DNA of 42,840 bases from Fibrobacter sp. Lineage in GTDB: Bacteria; Fibrobacterota; Fibrobacteria; Fibrobacterales; Fibrobacteraceae. The stretch spans positions 1 to 42,840 of the forward strand of contig JAGCPF010000026.1 in assembly GCA_017642335.1 (NCBI GenBank), written 5' to 3'. Shown here piece after piece: positions 7,579-16,721 of this stretch (position 1 is the first letter of the stretch; each line of letters opens with the position of its first letter). Made by a program: the position numbers and the translations under genes. Under the pieces are notes generated by a model. The model saw only the letters and a list, made by a program, of their open reading frames with translations, had not been told where the DNA came from and searched no databases.

Positions 7579-8831
7579 CAAGGCCTCGCATTTTTCGTCG
7601 AGGTTTCGGTCGCCTTTTCTTCTTGTTTCTTGGGCTCGTTCTTGGGTTCGCTAGGGGCGCTCGGTGCTGTTTTTCCCGTCGGCGCCTTGGCTGTTGTATC
7701 TGCAGTCGGGTTTGCCGCGGGGGGCACCGTGTCTATCGCCGCTTTCTTTGTGGAGTCGGTAACGGCCGTCGTGTCTTTGTTTTTTACGGTTGTGTCGGCT
7801 TTTACCGTGTCGGCAGCTGCTTTGGTTGTGTCGGCAGCCTTCGTCGAATCTGTCGTCTTTGTCGTGTCCGCCGCAGCCTTCGTCGAGTCGGCTGTCGCTT
7901 TCGCCGAATCGGCCTTTGTTGTGTCGGTTGCTGCGGCTGTCGAGTCGGCCTTTTTCGCTGCCGGCTTGTCGGCCTTGGTGTCTTTACCCGTTTTGCTTGA
8001 GTCGGCTTTCTTGCCCGCCTTGGTCGTGTCGGTTGCCGTGGAGTCTGCAATCTTGGGGTAGTTCCACAGGCCGAATCCTATGCGGATTTGCAATTGCAAC
8101 CCGCCGATGTTCCACTTGGCTTTTTCCGTGGGACCGTCCGGGACAATATCCGCGTAGCTTCCCTTCGATTTGACCGTGATGGAACTGTAACCGATGTCGC
8201 CGAACACATTGAAACCCTTCCAGCTGGTAATCAGGTAGCCGATACTGATGCCGAAGCCTCCTCCGTAAAGAGGGGTCTCCGCCTCGATTTTTCCCCAGGT
8301 CGAATAAATTTCGGTTCCGGGCAACACCCAATACCAGCGGGCGGCTACGCTGAACAGGCTTTCTCCGGAGAGGTCCATCAGGTTCTTGGGAATGGCGAGA
8401 CGGTATTCCAGGAACAGCGGCATGCCCTGGATGGTGTATTCGTAGTGGTGGGTCTTGTTCTTCCTGTCGGTCAAGACGACGGATTCATGGTCGTATATGA
8501 ACGAGAGGCCGAGACTTAAAAAGTTGTCCCGGATGGGCTGGAATTGCAGGCCTCCGGTGATGGGGAAGCAGAAGTTGACCTTCTGGAAATCCTGCTTTGC
8601 GACGGTGAGCGACTCGCTTTCGGTAAGCGCCTGCCTGTAGAATTCCCTGTAGATGGTGTCGACGGTGTTTTGGAAGTATTCGCGTTCTTCGAAATTCAAG
8701 AACGAGATTGCCGGCTGCAGGAATATGGAAATGCGCCCGTTGTCGTGCTCCGTCTTGTCTGCATCGGCGAAGACCATTGCCGTAAAGAGCAATACGCAGA
8801 GTAAAGTCTTCAGAAACGCAGGCCTTCTCAT
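7578..8831 (-). CDS. Outer-membrane-type beta protein with long disordered tail
   Basis: This 417-residue exported protein has a signal peptide (charged MRRP, hydrophobic core, likely cleaved near VFA-DAD). Residues about 30-250 alternate hydrophobic and aromatic positions (for example FLEYRLAIP, FGISIGYLIT, LQIRIGFGLW), as in an outer-membrane beta-barrel. The last 150 or so residues are a low-complexity tail of Lys, Ala, Asp, Thr and Ser with degenerate DTTKA and DSTKA units, then a Pro/Glu/Lys end. I do not recognise a specific family. It begins 9 nt after the stop of the BamD-like gene and its stop overlaps the PHP gene start, so the three are probably co-transcribed. Its link to BamD suggests the outer membrane. 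Confidence 0.65.
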   Translation of the reverse strand: MRRPAFLKTLLCVLLFTAMVFADADKTEHDNGRISIFLQPAISFLNFEEREYFQNTVDTIYREFYRQALTESESLTVAKQDFQKVNFCFPITGGLQFQPIRDNFLSLGLSFIYDHESVVLTDRKNKTHHYEYTIQGMPLFLEYRLAIPKNLMDLSGESLFSVAARWYWVLPGTEIYSTWGKIEAETPLYGGGFGISIGYLITSWKGFNVFGDIGYSSITVKSKGSYADIVPDGPTEKAKWNIGGLQLQIRIGFGLWNYPKIADSTATDTTKAGKKADSSKTGKDTKADKPAAKKADSTAAATDTTKADSAKATADSTKAAADTTKTTDSTKAADTTKAAADTVKADTTVKNKDTTAVTDSTKKAAIDTVPPAANPTADTTAKAPTGKTAPSAPSEPKNEPKKQEEKATETSTKNARP

Positions 8832-8840
8832 TTTGCGGAC

Positions 8841-9695
8841 CTAGTTGGTCATTTCCTTTTCTTCTTTCTGGACGCGGTTCTTTTCGGCATCTCTCTTCAG
8901 CTTCTTCTCGAACTTGGCTTCAGCCTTGGCGATGCTCTTTTCCGTCTTTTCGATTTTCTTCAGGATGTCCTTGTCATCGGCATTGTCCGTGCGGGCGATG
9001 TTGAGGTACGACCGCGCCGCTTCAAACTGGTCGAGTTCGGTGTACGCTTCGGTAATCATGAACAGCGATTCCTGCCTGCGCTTGGACTTGGGATAGGTGT
9101 CGAGGAATTCCTTGAGGTAGATGACCGTGGCCTGGGGCTTGTCCATGCGCATGTAAAGACGGGCCGTCTGGAATTCTTTTTCGGCCATGCGTTCGATGAG
9201 CTGCTCGTAGTAGTAGTTTACCGAGTCGCGCAGCGGCGTATCGGGATAGTCGTCCAGGTAACGCTCGAAGTCCTTCATCGCAGTGGTGGTGTTGGTTTCG
9301 TCACGGGAAACCTTGAATTTTATGTTGTATGCGGAAACTGCCTTGCGGTATGCGGCCGTTTCGGCGAACGGGGAACCGGGGAAGTTCATGACGAAACTGC
9401 CGTATTCGCCTCGGGCCTCGATCCATTCTTCGAGATTGAAATAGGTTTCGGCCAGCAGGAACTGGCTCTTTTCCATGTAGCCCGTACCGGCACATTTGGA
9501 GAGGATTTCTTCCAGCTTGTCCTGTGTGCGCCCGTATTTTTGCTTCTTGAACAGTTCTTCGGCGGCTTCATATTTTGCACGGCAGAAATTGGTGTGCGTC
9601 ACTTTGTCTCTGCTTACAGTACTTGCGCAACCGACGAGAAGCACGGTGCCGAAAAAAATCAGGAAGAAGATAGCGCTCTTTTCAAATACTTTCAT
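8841..9695 (-). CDS. BamD-like outer-membrane assembly lipoprotein (TPR repeats)
   Basis: This 284-residue lipoprotein has a signal peptide ending in the lipobox LVGC (Cys about residue 23), so it should be lipidated and held at the outer membrane. The rest is helical with TPR-like units, including AEETYFNL-type and LDDYPDTP/LDTYPKSKRR segments typical of BamD (YfiO/ComL), the essential BAM-complex lipoprotein that helps insert beta-barrels. The C-terminal 50 residues are Lys/Glu-rich and probably coiled coil. It is the first gene of the leftward operon and is divergent from lptF, another outer-membrane biogenesis gene. Other TPR lipoproteins share this architecture, so the BamD name is likely but not certain. 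Confidence 0.75.
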   Translation of the reverse strand: MKVFEKSAIFFLIFFGTVLLVGCASTVSRDKVTHTNFCRAKYEAAEELFKKQKYGRTQDKLEEILSKCAGTGYMEKSQFLLAETYFNLEEWIEARGEYGSFVMNFPGSPFAETAAYRKAVSAYNIKFKVSRDETNTTTAMKDFERYLDDYPDTPLRDSVNYYYEQLIERMAEKEFQTARLYMRMDKPQATVIYLKEFLDTYPKSKRRQESLFMITEAYTELDQFEAARSYLNIARTDNADDKDILKKIEKTEKSIAKAEAKFEKKLKRDAEKNRVQKEEKEMTN

Positions 9696-9713
9696 TTTTT
9701 TTTCTTTGGTTAA

Positions 9714-9739
9714 TTCTACTTTTGGGATGTAAAGTAGAA
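9714..9739. promoter_or_regulatory. Perfect 9-bp inverted repeat in the divergent bamD-like/lptF promoter region
   Basis: TTCTACTTT (9714-9722) and AAAGTAGAA (9731-9739) flank an 8-nt gap in the 64-bp divergent intergenic region. Weak -10 candidates overlap both arms: TAGAAT on the minus strand (9718-9713) and TAAAGT on the plus strand (9730-9735). It could be an operator or simply the symmetry of two face-to-face promoters. Confidence 0.45.
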
Positions 9740-9759
9740 AAAAGAAGACCGACAGAAAA

Positions 9760-11163
9760 ATGATTTTAGTCCGCTATGTGTTGAAAGAGCTGATTGCGCC
9801 CTTCCTGGCGTCTCTTTTTGGCATCACGTTTTTGTTCGTGGTCGATTTTCTCGTCAAAATATTGGACAATGTTCTTTCGAAGGGACTACCTGCTTCGACG
9901 GTCCTTGAAATCTTCGTGCTGAACCTCGCCTGGATGCTCTCGTTGTCCATCCCGATGGCCGTCCTCGTGTCGTGCCTCATGTCGTTTGGCCGCATGTCCG
10001 GGGACCAGGAAATTACCGCAGTGAAGGCTGCCGGCGTCTCGCCGCTATCCCTGATTCGGCCCGTGTTTGTCGTGGGCATGTTGCTTTCCGTGCTCCTCAT
10101 GCTGTTCAACAACTGGGTGCTTCCCGAGGCGAACCACCGTTCCGTCGAACTGATGAATGCCGTCTCCCGTAAAAAGCCGCACGTGTTCATCGATGCTGGC
10201 AAACTGATTACGCAGTTCCCGGACGTGCAGCTCTGGGTAAGCCGCATCGACCCGTCATCGGGGACGCTTTATGGAATTCAGGTGTTCGAACAGGAATTCA
10301 AGGGACCTCCGCGCATCGTCTATGCCGACAGCGCCTCGATGGAATATGTGGACAACGGCGCCACGTTGATGTTCAAGCTCCGCAGCGGGGAAACCCACGT
10401 CGTCGATGCGGACGACCCCAGCAACTATTTCCGCATAAGGTTCTTTGCACAGGACCTTGCCCTCAAGAACGTGGACGATCGTCTCGAACGCCGCAGCCGC
10501 AGCTACAGGAGCGACCGCGAGATGCCGATCGAGATGATGCTCGACGTGGTCCACGACGCCGATGCCCGGTACGATACCGCCCTTATCGAGGCGAAGGAAA
10601 GGAGACTTTCGACGTTGCATGAACTGCGCCAGCGAATTACGCTGGACACTATCGTGCCGCCCGGGGTGAAGTCTCCCTATACGGTGGACGATACAAGCAA
10701 GGTGCGGCGCTCCCTTTCCAGAATCCGCATGAGCGAGATGTCTGTGCTTAGGACAACGGAACGCCTGTACAACCGCATGGAAACGGAAAAGAAACGCTCC
10801 GCGCAGTACCTGGTCGAAATCCACAAGAAGTTCAGCACGTCCGCGGCTTGCCTTGTCTTTATCCTCATCGGAGCCCCGCTCGGCATCATGGCCCGTAAGG
10901 GCGGCATCGGTACAGGTATCATTTACAGTCTCGCATTCTTTGTCATTTTCTGGGTCTGCCTCATCGGCGGCGAAAACTTGGCGGACCGCCTGATTATTTC
11001 TCCCGAACTGGCCATGTGGGCCCCGAACATCATTATCGGCGCTTTTGGCATCTTCATCACTATCGCCATGATTCGCGACCGCTTCTCGGGTGATTCCAAG
11101 TTCTTCCGCGCAATCCGCAAGGTGGGTCACCTGTTCACGTTTATCACCAAGAGGTTCGGATGA
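9760..11163 (+). CDS. lptF: LptF-type permease of the LPS export ABC transporter, with insertion
   Basis: This 467-residue member of the YjgP/YjgQ (LptF/LptG) family works with LptB to drive lipopolysaccharide from the inner membrane to the outer membrane. Three transmembrane helices (about residues 13-35, 53-77 and 101-123) precede a periplasmic beta domain (about 130-240). Three more helices follow from about residue 355 to 430. The family hallmark NWVLPEANHRS after helix 3 is present. About 100 charged, helical residues (roughly 240-345) lie between the beta domain and helix 4, which makes the protein longer than the usual 350-390. It overlaps the next permease gene by 4 nt. LptF rather than LptG is assigned by gene order. 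Confidence 0.88.
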   Translation: MILVRYVLKELIAPFLASLFGITFLFVVDFLVKILDNVLSKGLPASTVLEIFVLNLAWMLSLSIPMAVLVSCLMSFGRMSGDQEITAVKAAGVSPLSLIRPVFVVGMLLSVLLMLFNNWVLPEANHRSVELMNAVSRKKPHVFIDAGKLITQFPDVQLWVSRIDPSSGTLYGIQVFEQEFKGPPRIVYADSASMEYVDNGATLMFKLRSGETHVVDADDPSNYFRIRFFAQDLALKNVDDRLERRSRSYRSDREMPIEMMLDVVHDADARYDTALIEAKERRLSTLHELRQRITLDTIVPPGVKSPYTVDDTSKVRRSLSRIRMSEMSVLRTTERLYNRMETEKKRSAQYLVEIHKKFSTSAACLVFILIGAPLGIMARKGGIGTGIIYSLAFFVIFWVCLIGGENLADRLIISPELAMWAPNIIIGAFGIFITIAMIRDRFSGDSKFFRAIRKVGHLFTFITKRFG

Positions 11164-12257
11164 GATTCCCGCGGTACCTTATCTGGAATTTCGTGAAGAT
11201 GTTCCTCATCGTGGTCGTCGGCGCCATCTTGGTGTTTGCGCTAATCGATTTCGTGGGCAATATCAAGACCTGGCTAGCTCGTGACATGAAGGACGTCGGC
11301 GACTACTATTTGAGCTACCTGCCCTACATGTTGTACCTGATTTCGCCGGTAGCGCTCTTTATCGCGGTCATCGCGTCCGTGGGTAACATGGCGCGCCACC
11401 TCGAGATGTGTGCGATGCAGAGTTCCGGACAGAGCCCGTTCAAGACGCTCATGCCTATATTCCTCATCGGCATCCTGGTCTCCGTCGGGTCTTACGAGAT
11501 GAGCGAACGCTGGCTGCCCGATGCGAACCACAGGCGTTTCGAAATCATGGAGACGACGGCACAGAAGCGAAAGAATCCGCGCGTCAAGGAAAAGCAGAAT
11601 TTTACGTTCATCGACAACGAGAAGACAAGCTGGTATTTTAAGTTCTATTCGGGAACCAAGAGGATTGGGCGCAATGTCGTGCTGCTCCTCCGTGACGAGG
11701 GCCGCCTAGTGGAACGCTACGATGCGCAGCTGGTTCGTTGGATCGAGGAAGACAGCACCTCCGCCGGTTACTGGCGCATGGAGCGCGGTTACCATCGTGT
11801 GTTCCGCAAGGACGGCTCGGTGGATGTCACCCCGTACCAGAGGGAATCCCTCGCGAACCGGTTGAGCACGCATCCCGACGACTTGATCAACGAGCGCCAG
11901 ATTGCCGACGAAATGGATTCCAAGATGGTCAAGCAGCGTATAGACGTGTTGCGTCGTTCCGGCGAGGACACCCGCGTCATGGAGACCGCCCTTCATTTCA
12001 AGCGGTCCGCGCACTGGATGAACTTTGTTGTCCTGCTCATCGGCGCTGCGCTCTGCCACAGGTTTAGCCGTTCGGGAGGCCTTTCCCAGAAATTCGGTGT
12101 TGGCCTTTTGATTGTGTTTAGCTATTATATTCTTGAAAGAATCGGATTGAAGATGGGCGAGAACGGGGCCTTGACCCCGTTTATGGCTGCCTGGATTAGT
12201 CATTACGTTTATGGATTGTTGGCCTCCGTGATGCTCTACCGTTCATTCCGCTTGTAA
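11160..12257 (+). CDS. lptG: LptG-type permease of the LPS export ABC transporter
   Basis: This 365-residue YjgP/YjgQ-family permease is of normal length, with six predicted transmembrane helices and a central periplasmic beta domain. The sequence ERWLPDANHRRFEIME corresponds to the conserved post-helix-3 motif of the family. Its ATG overlaps the stop of lptF (ATGA), so the two permeases should be made in equal amounts, as expected for the LptB2FG heterodimer. No lptB ATPase gene lies in this window. It is followed after 12 nt by a diguanylate cyclase gene on the same strand. Confidence 0.9.
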   Translation: MRFPRYLIWNFVKMFLIVVVGAILVFALIDFVGNIKTWLARDMKDVGDYYLSYLPYMLYLISPVALFIAVIASVGNMARHLEMCAMQSSGQSPFKTLMPIFLIGILVSVGSYEMSERWLPDANHRRFEIMETTAQKRKNPRVKEKQNFTFIDNEKTSWYFKFYSGTKRIGRNVVLLLRDEGRLVERYDAQLVRWIEEDSTSAGYWRMERGYHRVFRKDGSVDVTPYQRESLANRLSTHPDDLINERQIADEMDSKMVKQRIDVLRRSGEDTRVMETALHFKRSAHWMNFVVLLIGAALCHRFSRSGGLSQKFGVGLLIVFSYYILERIGLKMGENGALTPFMAAWISHYVYGLLASVMLYRSFRL

Positions 12258-12269
12258 GGGGAAAGTTGT

Positions 12270-14057
<1,788 letters not shown>

Positions 14058-14058
14058 C

Positions 14059-15540
14059 ATGTTTACCCTGGTCGACTGGATCGTTCTCGCCGCTTATCTG
14101 CTCCTTTCGCTGCTGATTGGCCTGTGGGTCTCACGCGGCAACAAGAACCTCAAGGAATACATGCTCGGTGGCGGGGCCATGCCCTGGGTTGCCGTGGGCA
14201 TAAGCCTTATCGCGACCTCCGTGAGCGCAACGACGTTCCTCGGCGCTCCTGCCGACGTGTTCGGCGACGACATGACTTTCCTCATGTTCCAGATTGGGGG
14301 CCTCCTGAGCATTGTTGTCGTGGGCTTCGTGTTTATCCCGCGCTTCCGTACGGCGGGCATCAACAGCGCCTATGAACTTTTCGAGGTGCGCTTCGGTTCA
14401 AAGGCAGTGCGCCGCATCGCGGCCGTGTTCTACTGCCTGCACCTGCTGCTGCGTACCGGCATATTGCTTTACGCCCCGTCGCTCGTGCTTGCGCAGATAT
14501 TGCATGTCGATTTGAAACTCGCAATCGTCGTGTCGGCGGCGGTGGCGATATTCTATACGTGGTTCGGCGGTATCAAGGCGGTCATCTGGACCGACGTGAT
14601 GCAGTTCTGCGTGTTCTTCGGCGGCGGCATCCTGGTGCTTATCCTGATTGCGAATGCCGTGGGCGGTTTTGGCGAAATGGCGACCCTTGCGAGCGAGGCC
14701 GGCAAGACGCGCTGGTGGAACCCTTCGATGGACATTTCCGATGCCCGTACGCTCATTTCGGCAGGCTTTGCTTACGCTATCCTCGAAATTGCGATACGTG
14801 GCTGCGACCAGCAGTTTGTGCAACGTTACTTAAGCTGCAAGGACGTGAAGGCGGCGAACCGCTCGAGCGTTCTCTCGATGGTGTTGGGCTGTGTGGTCTC
14901 TATCCTCTTTTACTGGGTGGGCGCCGCGCTGTTTGTCTACTACAAGGTCTCTAAGGTCGGGACGCTTCCCGCCGGGGCCGGGCAGAACGACGTGTTCCCT
15001 TACTTTATCGTAAATTCCCTCCCTGTGGGTGTCACGGGACTGATTGTCGCTGCCATCTGCGCTGCGGCCATGAGCAGTCTCTCCGGAGCCATCAATTCGC
15101 TCAGCAACACATCGGAACGCGACTTCCTCGGCTGGGACGAATCGAAGGGCATGGGCGGCCTCAAGCGTGCCAAGATCTGGACTGCCGTATGGGGCGTGCT
15201 CGGCGTGTTTTTCGCGCTCTTTGCGTCTACGCAGCAGGGAAGCCTCCTCAAGAACGCCTATTTCTTTACCGGCCTCTTTACAGGTCCGCTGCTCGGCATG
15301 TTCCTGCTCGCCTTCTTCGTGAAGGGGCTCAAGAGCTGGCAGGTCATTGTTGCCGTGCTTTGCGGCATGGCGAGCCTCGTGCTCATCCAGGGAATCCCCG
15401 CGTTCGGCGTGCCTGCGGTCCTTGGAGGCATTTTCAGCTGGCCCTGGATGCCGTTCATCAGCATGACGACGACCGTTGTGCTTGCGCTTCTTTTCAAGTT
15501 CTTTGAAAACCTGGTTGGGCTTTCGACGAAGAAACATTAG
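14059..15540 (+). CDS. Sodium:solute symporter (SSS family)
   Basis: This 493-residue protein has about 13 transmembrane helices and belongs to the SSS family, which uses the sodium gradient to import sugars, vitamins, amino acids or ions. Visible hallmarks are the early LKEYMLGGGAMPW segment, SVSATTFLGAP in the second helix, WFGGIKAVIWTDVMQ (the family signature) and AAICAAAMSSLSGAINS. The start codon lies 1 nt after the diguanylate cyclase stop, with GGAG inside that gene's last codons as ribosome site. The order of these features resembles the iodide/multivitamin/sialate branch, but the substrate cannot be read from sequence alone. Confidence 0.9.
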   Translation: MFTLVDWIVLAAYLLLSLLIGLWVSRGNKNLKEYMLGGGAMPWVAVGISLIATSVSATTFLGAPADVFGDDMTFLMFQIGGLLSIVVVGFVFIPRFRTAGINSAYELFEVRFGSKAVRRIAAVFYCLHLLLRTGILLYAPSLVLAQILHVDLKLAIVVSAAVAIFYTWFGGIKAVIWTDVMQFCVFFGGGILVLILIANAVGGFGEMATLASEAGKTRWWNPSMDISDARTLISAGFAYAILEIAIRGCDQQFVQRYLSCKDVKAANRSSVLSMVLGCVVSILFYWVGAALFVYYKVSKVGTLPAGAGQNDVFPYFIVNSLPVGVTGLIVAAICAAAMSSLSGAINSLSNTSERDFLGWDESKGMGGLKRAKIWTAVWGVLGVFFALFASTQQGSLLKNAYFFTGLFTGPLLGMFLLAFFVKGLKSWQVIVAVLCGMASLVLIQGIPAFGVPAVLGGIFSWPWMPFISMTTTVVLALLFKFFENLVGLSTKKH

Positions 15541-15572
15541 TCTAAAAAAAGAAATCAAGGGGGATTGTCGCG

Positions 15573-16352
15573 ATGATTTCAAGGTTCCTGAACATTGTCT
15601 ATTTAATCGCGTTGATCGTTTGCGTCGTGGTTCTTATCCGTACGGTCAAGGAAGAGCGCGCTATGGTCCCGGCAAGTGCCAACGGGACGGCTACGTTCGA
15701 GGTGCCCCGTATCGAGGTGTCCGCCTCCGAATCCAAGAAGTTCGCCGCCGACAAGTTCGAGATGGGTTTTCGGATGGAACTCCGCGGCAAGGACAAGGAC
15801 GCCCTTTTCAAGCGCTTGTCGCAACGCCGTTCCGTCATCTTCGATAATGTGAAGGCTCTCGAAATTCCGGAATCGAACGTGGAACAGAACAGCGTCGACA
15901 TGAGGAAGGAATGGAACTACTATAACGGCCGTCGCGAATTGGCCGGCTACGTGGCGACGCAGCGGTTCGACATTACCGTGAACCGCAAGGCGGATGCCGC
16001 TGCCCTGGTGCAGGCTCTTTCTTCCGAGCCGGATATCGAAATCGAACGCACGGCGGCGCTCCTGAAGGACGAGGAATCCGTGCAGTCGGCCGTTATCAAG
16101 GCGGCCAGCAAGAAGGCCATGGCGAAGGCCAGGGACTATGCGGAAGGCGTAGGGGCTGGTGTCGGCCGCGTGTTGCTGGTAAACGCGAACGGCGGAGGCA
16201 TTTCTTACGGTATTCCCCGTTTCCGTACAAAGGGTGTCCGCCTGCTGGCTGCGAATGCCATGATGGACGGGGCCGCGGCTCCTGACGAAAGCGCTGTCGC
16301 CGATTCCGTAGAAGTGGAAGCTTCGGTCAGCATCGTTGTCGAACTGAAATAA
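15573..16352 (+). CDS. SIMPL-domain (DUF541) exported protein
   Basis: This 259-residue protein has an N-terminal hydrophobic helix (about residues 6-24) that is either an uncleaved anchor or a signal, then a SIMPL/DUF541 domain. Supporting segments are the early FEVPRIEVSASESKKFAADK strand, GYVATQRFDITV and the late SAVIKAASKKAMAKARDYAE helix, followed by VGRVLLVNANGG. SIMPL proteins are periplasmic or surface proteins of poorly known function, some linked to oxidative stress. AGGGGGA sits about 9 nt upstream of ATG 15573. It is the last gene of the rightward run that begins at lptF, and a terminator follows. Confidence 0.82.
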   Translation: MISRFLNIVYLIALIVCVVVLIRTVKEERAMVPASANGTATFEVPRIEVSASESKKFAADKFEMGFRMELRGKDKDALFKRLSQRRSVIFDNVKALEIPESNVEQNSVDMRKEWNYYNGRRELAGYVATQRFDITVNRKADAAALVQALSSEPDIEIERTAALLKDEESVQSAVIKAASKKAMAKARDYAEGVGAGVGRVLLVNANGGGISYGIPRFRTKGVRLLAANAMMDGAAAPDESAVADSVEVEASVSIVVELK

Positions 16353-16376
16353 TTCTACCCGGAAAAATATGGTGAT

Positions 16377-16404
16377 GGGTCGGCTAGCTACCGACCCGTT
16401 TTTT
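16377..16404 (+). terminator. Terminator ending the lptF-to-SIMPL gene run
   Basis: GGGTCGG (16377-16383) pairs with CCGACCC (16391-16397) around a 7-nt loop and is followed by GTTTTTTG. Confidence 0.85.
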
Positions 16405-16721
16405 GTCAAGGTACTGCTCAAAAAAAAATCCATTTTTTGATGAGGCTCTTGCTAAGTATTTGTTCATCACGGAGTTAAAAATTTTAGGTCTCCGGGGACT
16501 TATTCTGTGTTGTATACAATTTTTTACAAATTGCTGTGATATATATCCAATTATTACAAAAAAATTATCTTCTTTTCCAAAAAAACATCCAATTGGCCAT
16601 TTCTTTTATTATCTTAATGACTACATCTTGTGGGTGTCGAATAGACAAAAGCACAAGATATTGTAATTTTGGAACGTTTTCCAGGGTGGACCACCACAAG
16701 AGGACGGACCTGAAAGGAAAT
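16405..16721. other. AT-rich leader region of nrdD
   Basis: This 317-nt gap holds no convincing gene. It contains a 10-bp palindrome TTGTATACAA (16510-16519), an overlapping inverted repeat CAATTT/AAATTG (16517-16533), the candidate NrdR box pair listed separately, and the AAAGGAAA ribosome site just before nrdD. Its base composition is strongly AT-rich. Confidence 0.6.
16618..16666. promoter_or_regulatory. Candidate pair of NrdR boxes upstream of nrdD
   Basis: Two 16-mers resemble the NrdR consensus ACACWATATATWGTGT. TGACTACATCTTGTGG (16618-16633) matches 11 of 16 and GCACAAGATATTGTAA (16651-16666) matches 12 of 16. Their offset is 33 bp, about three helical turns, as is typical of paired NrdR boxes upstream of ribonucleotide reductase operons. 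Parts of the two boxes also form an ATCTTGTG/CACAAGAT inverted repeat. Confidence 0.5.

Noticed and set aside
6406..8061. 551-residue open frame on the plus strand across the PHP and outer-membrane-type genes
   Set aside because: It is antisense to two genes with clear motifs, and its own translation has no recognisable features.
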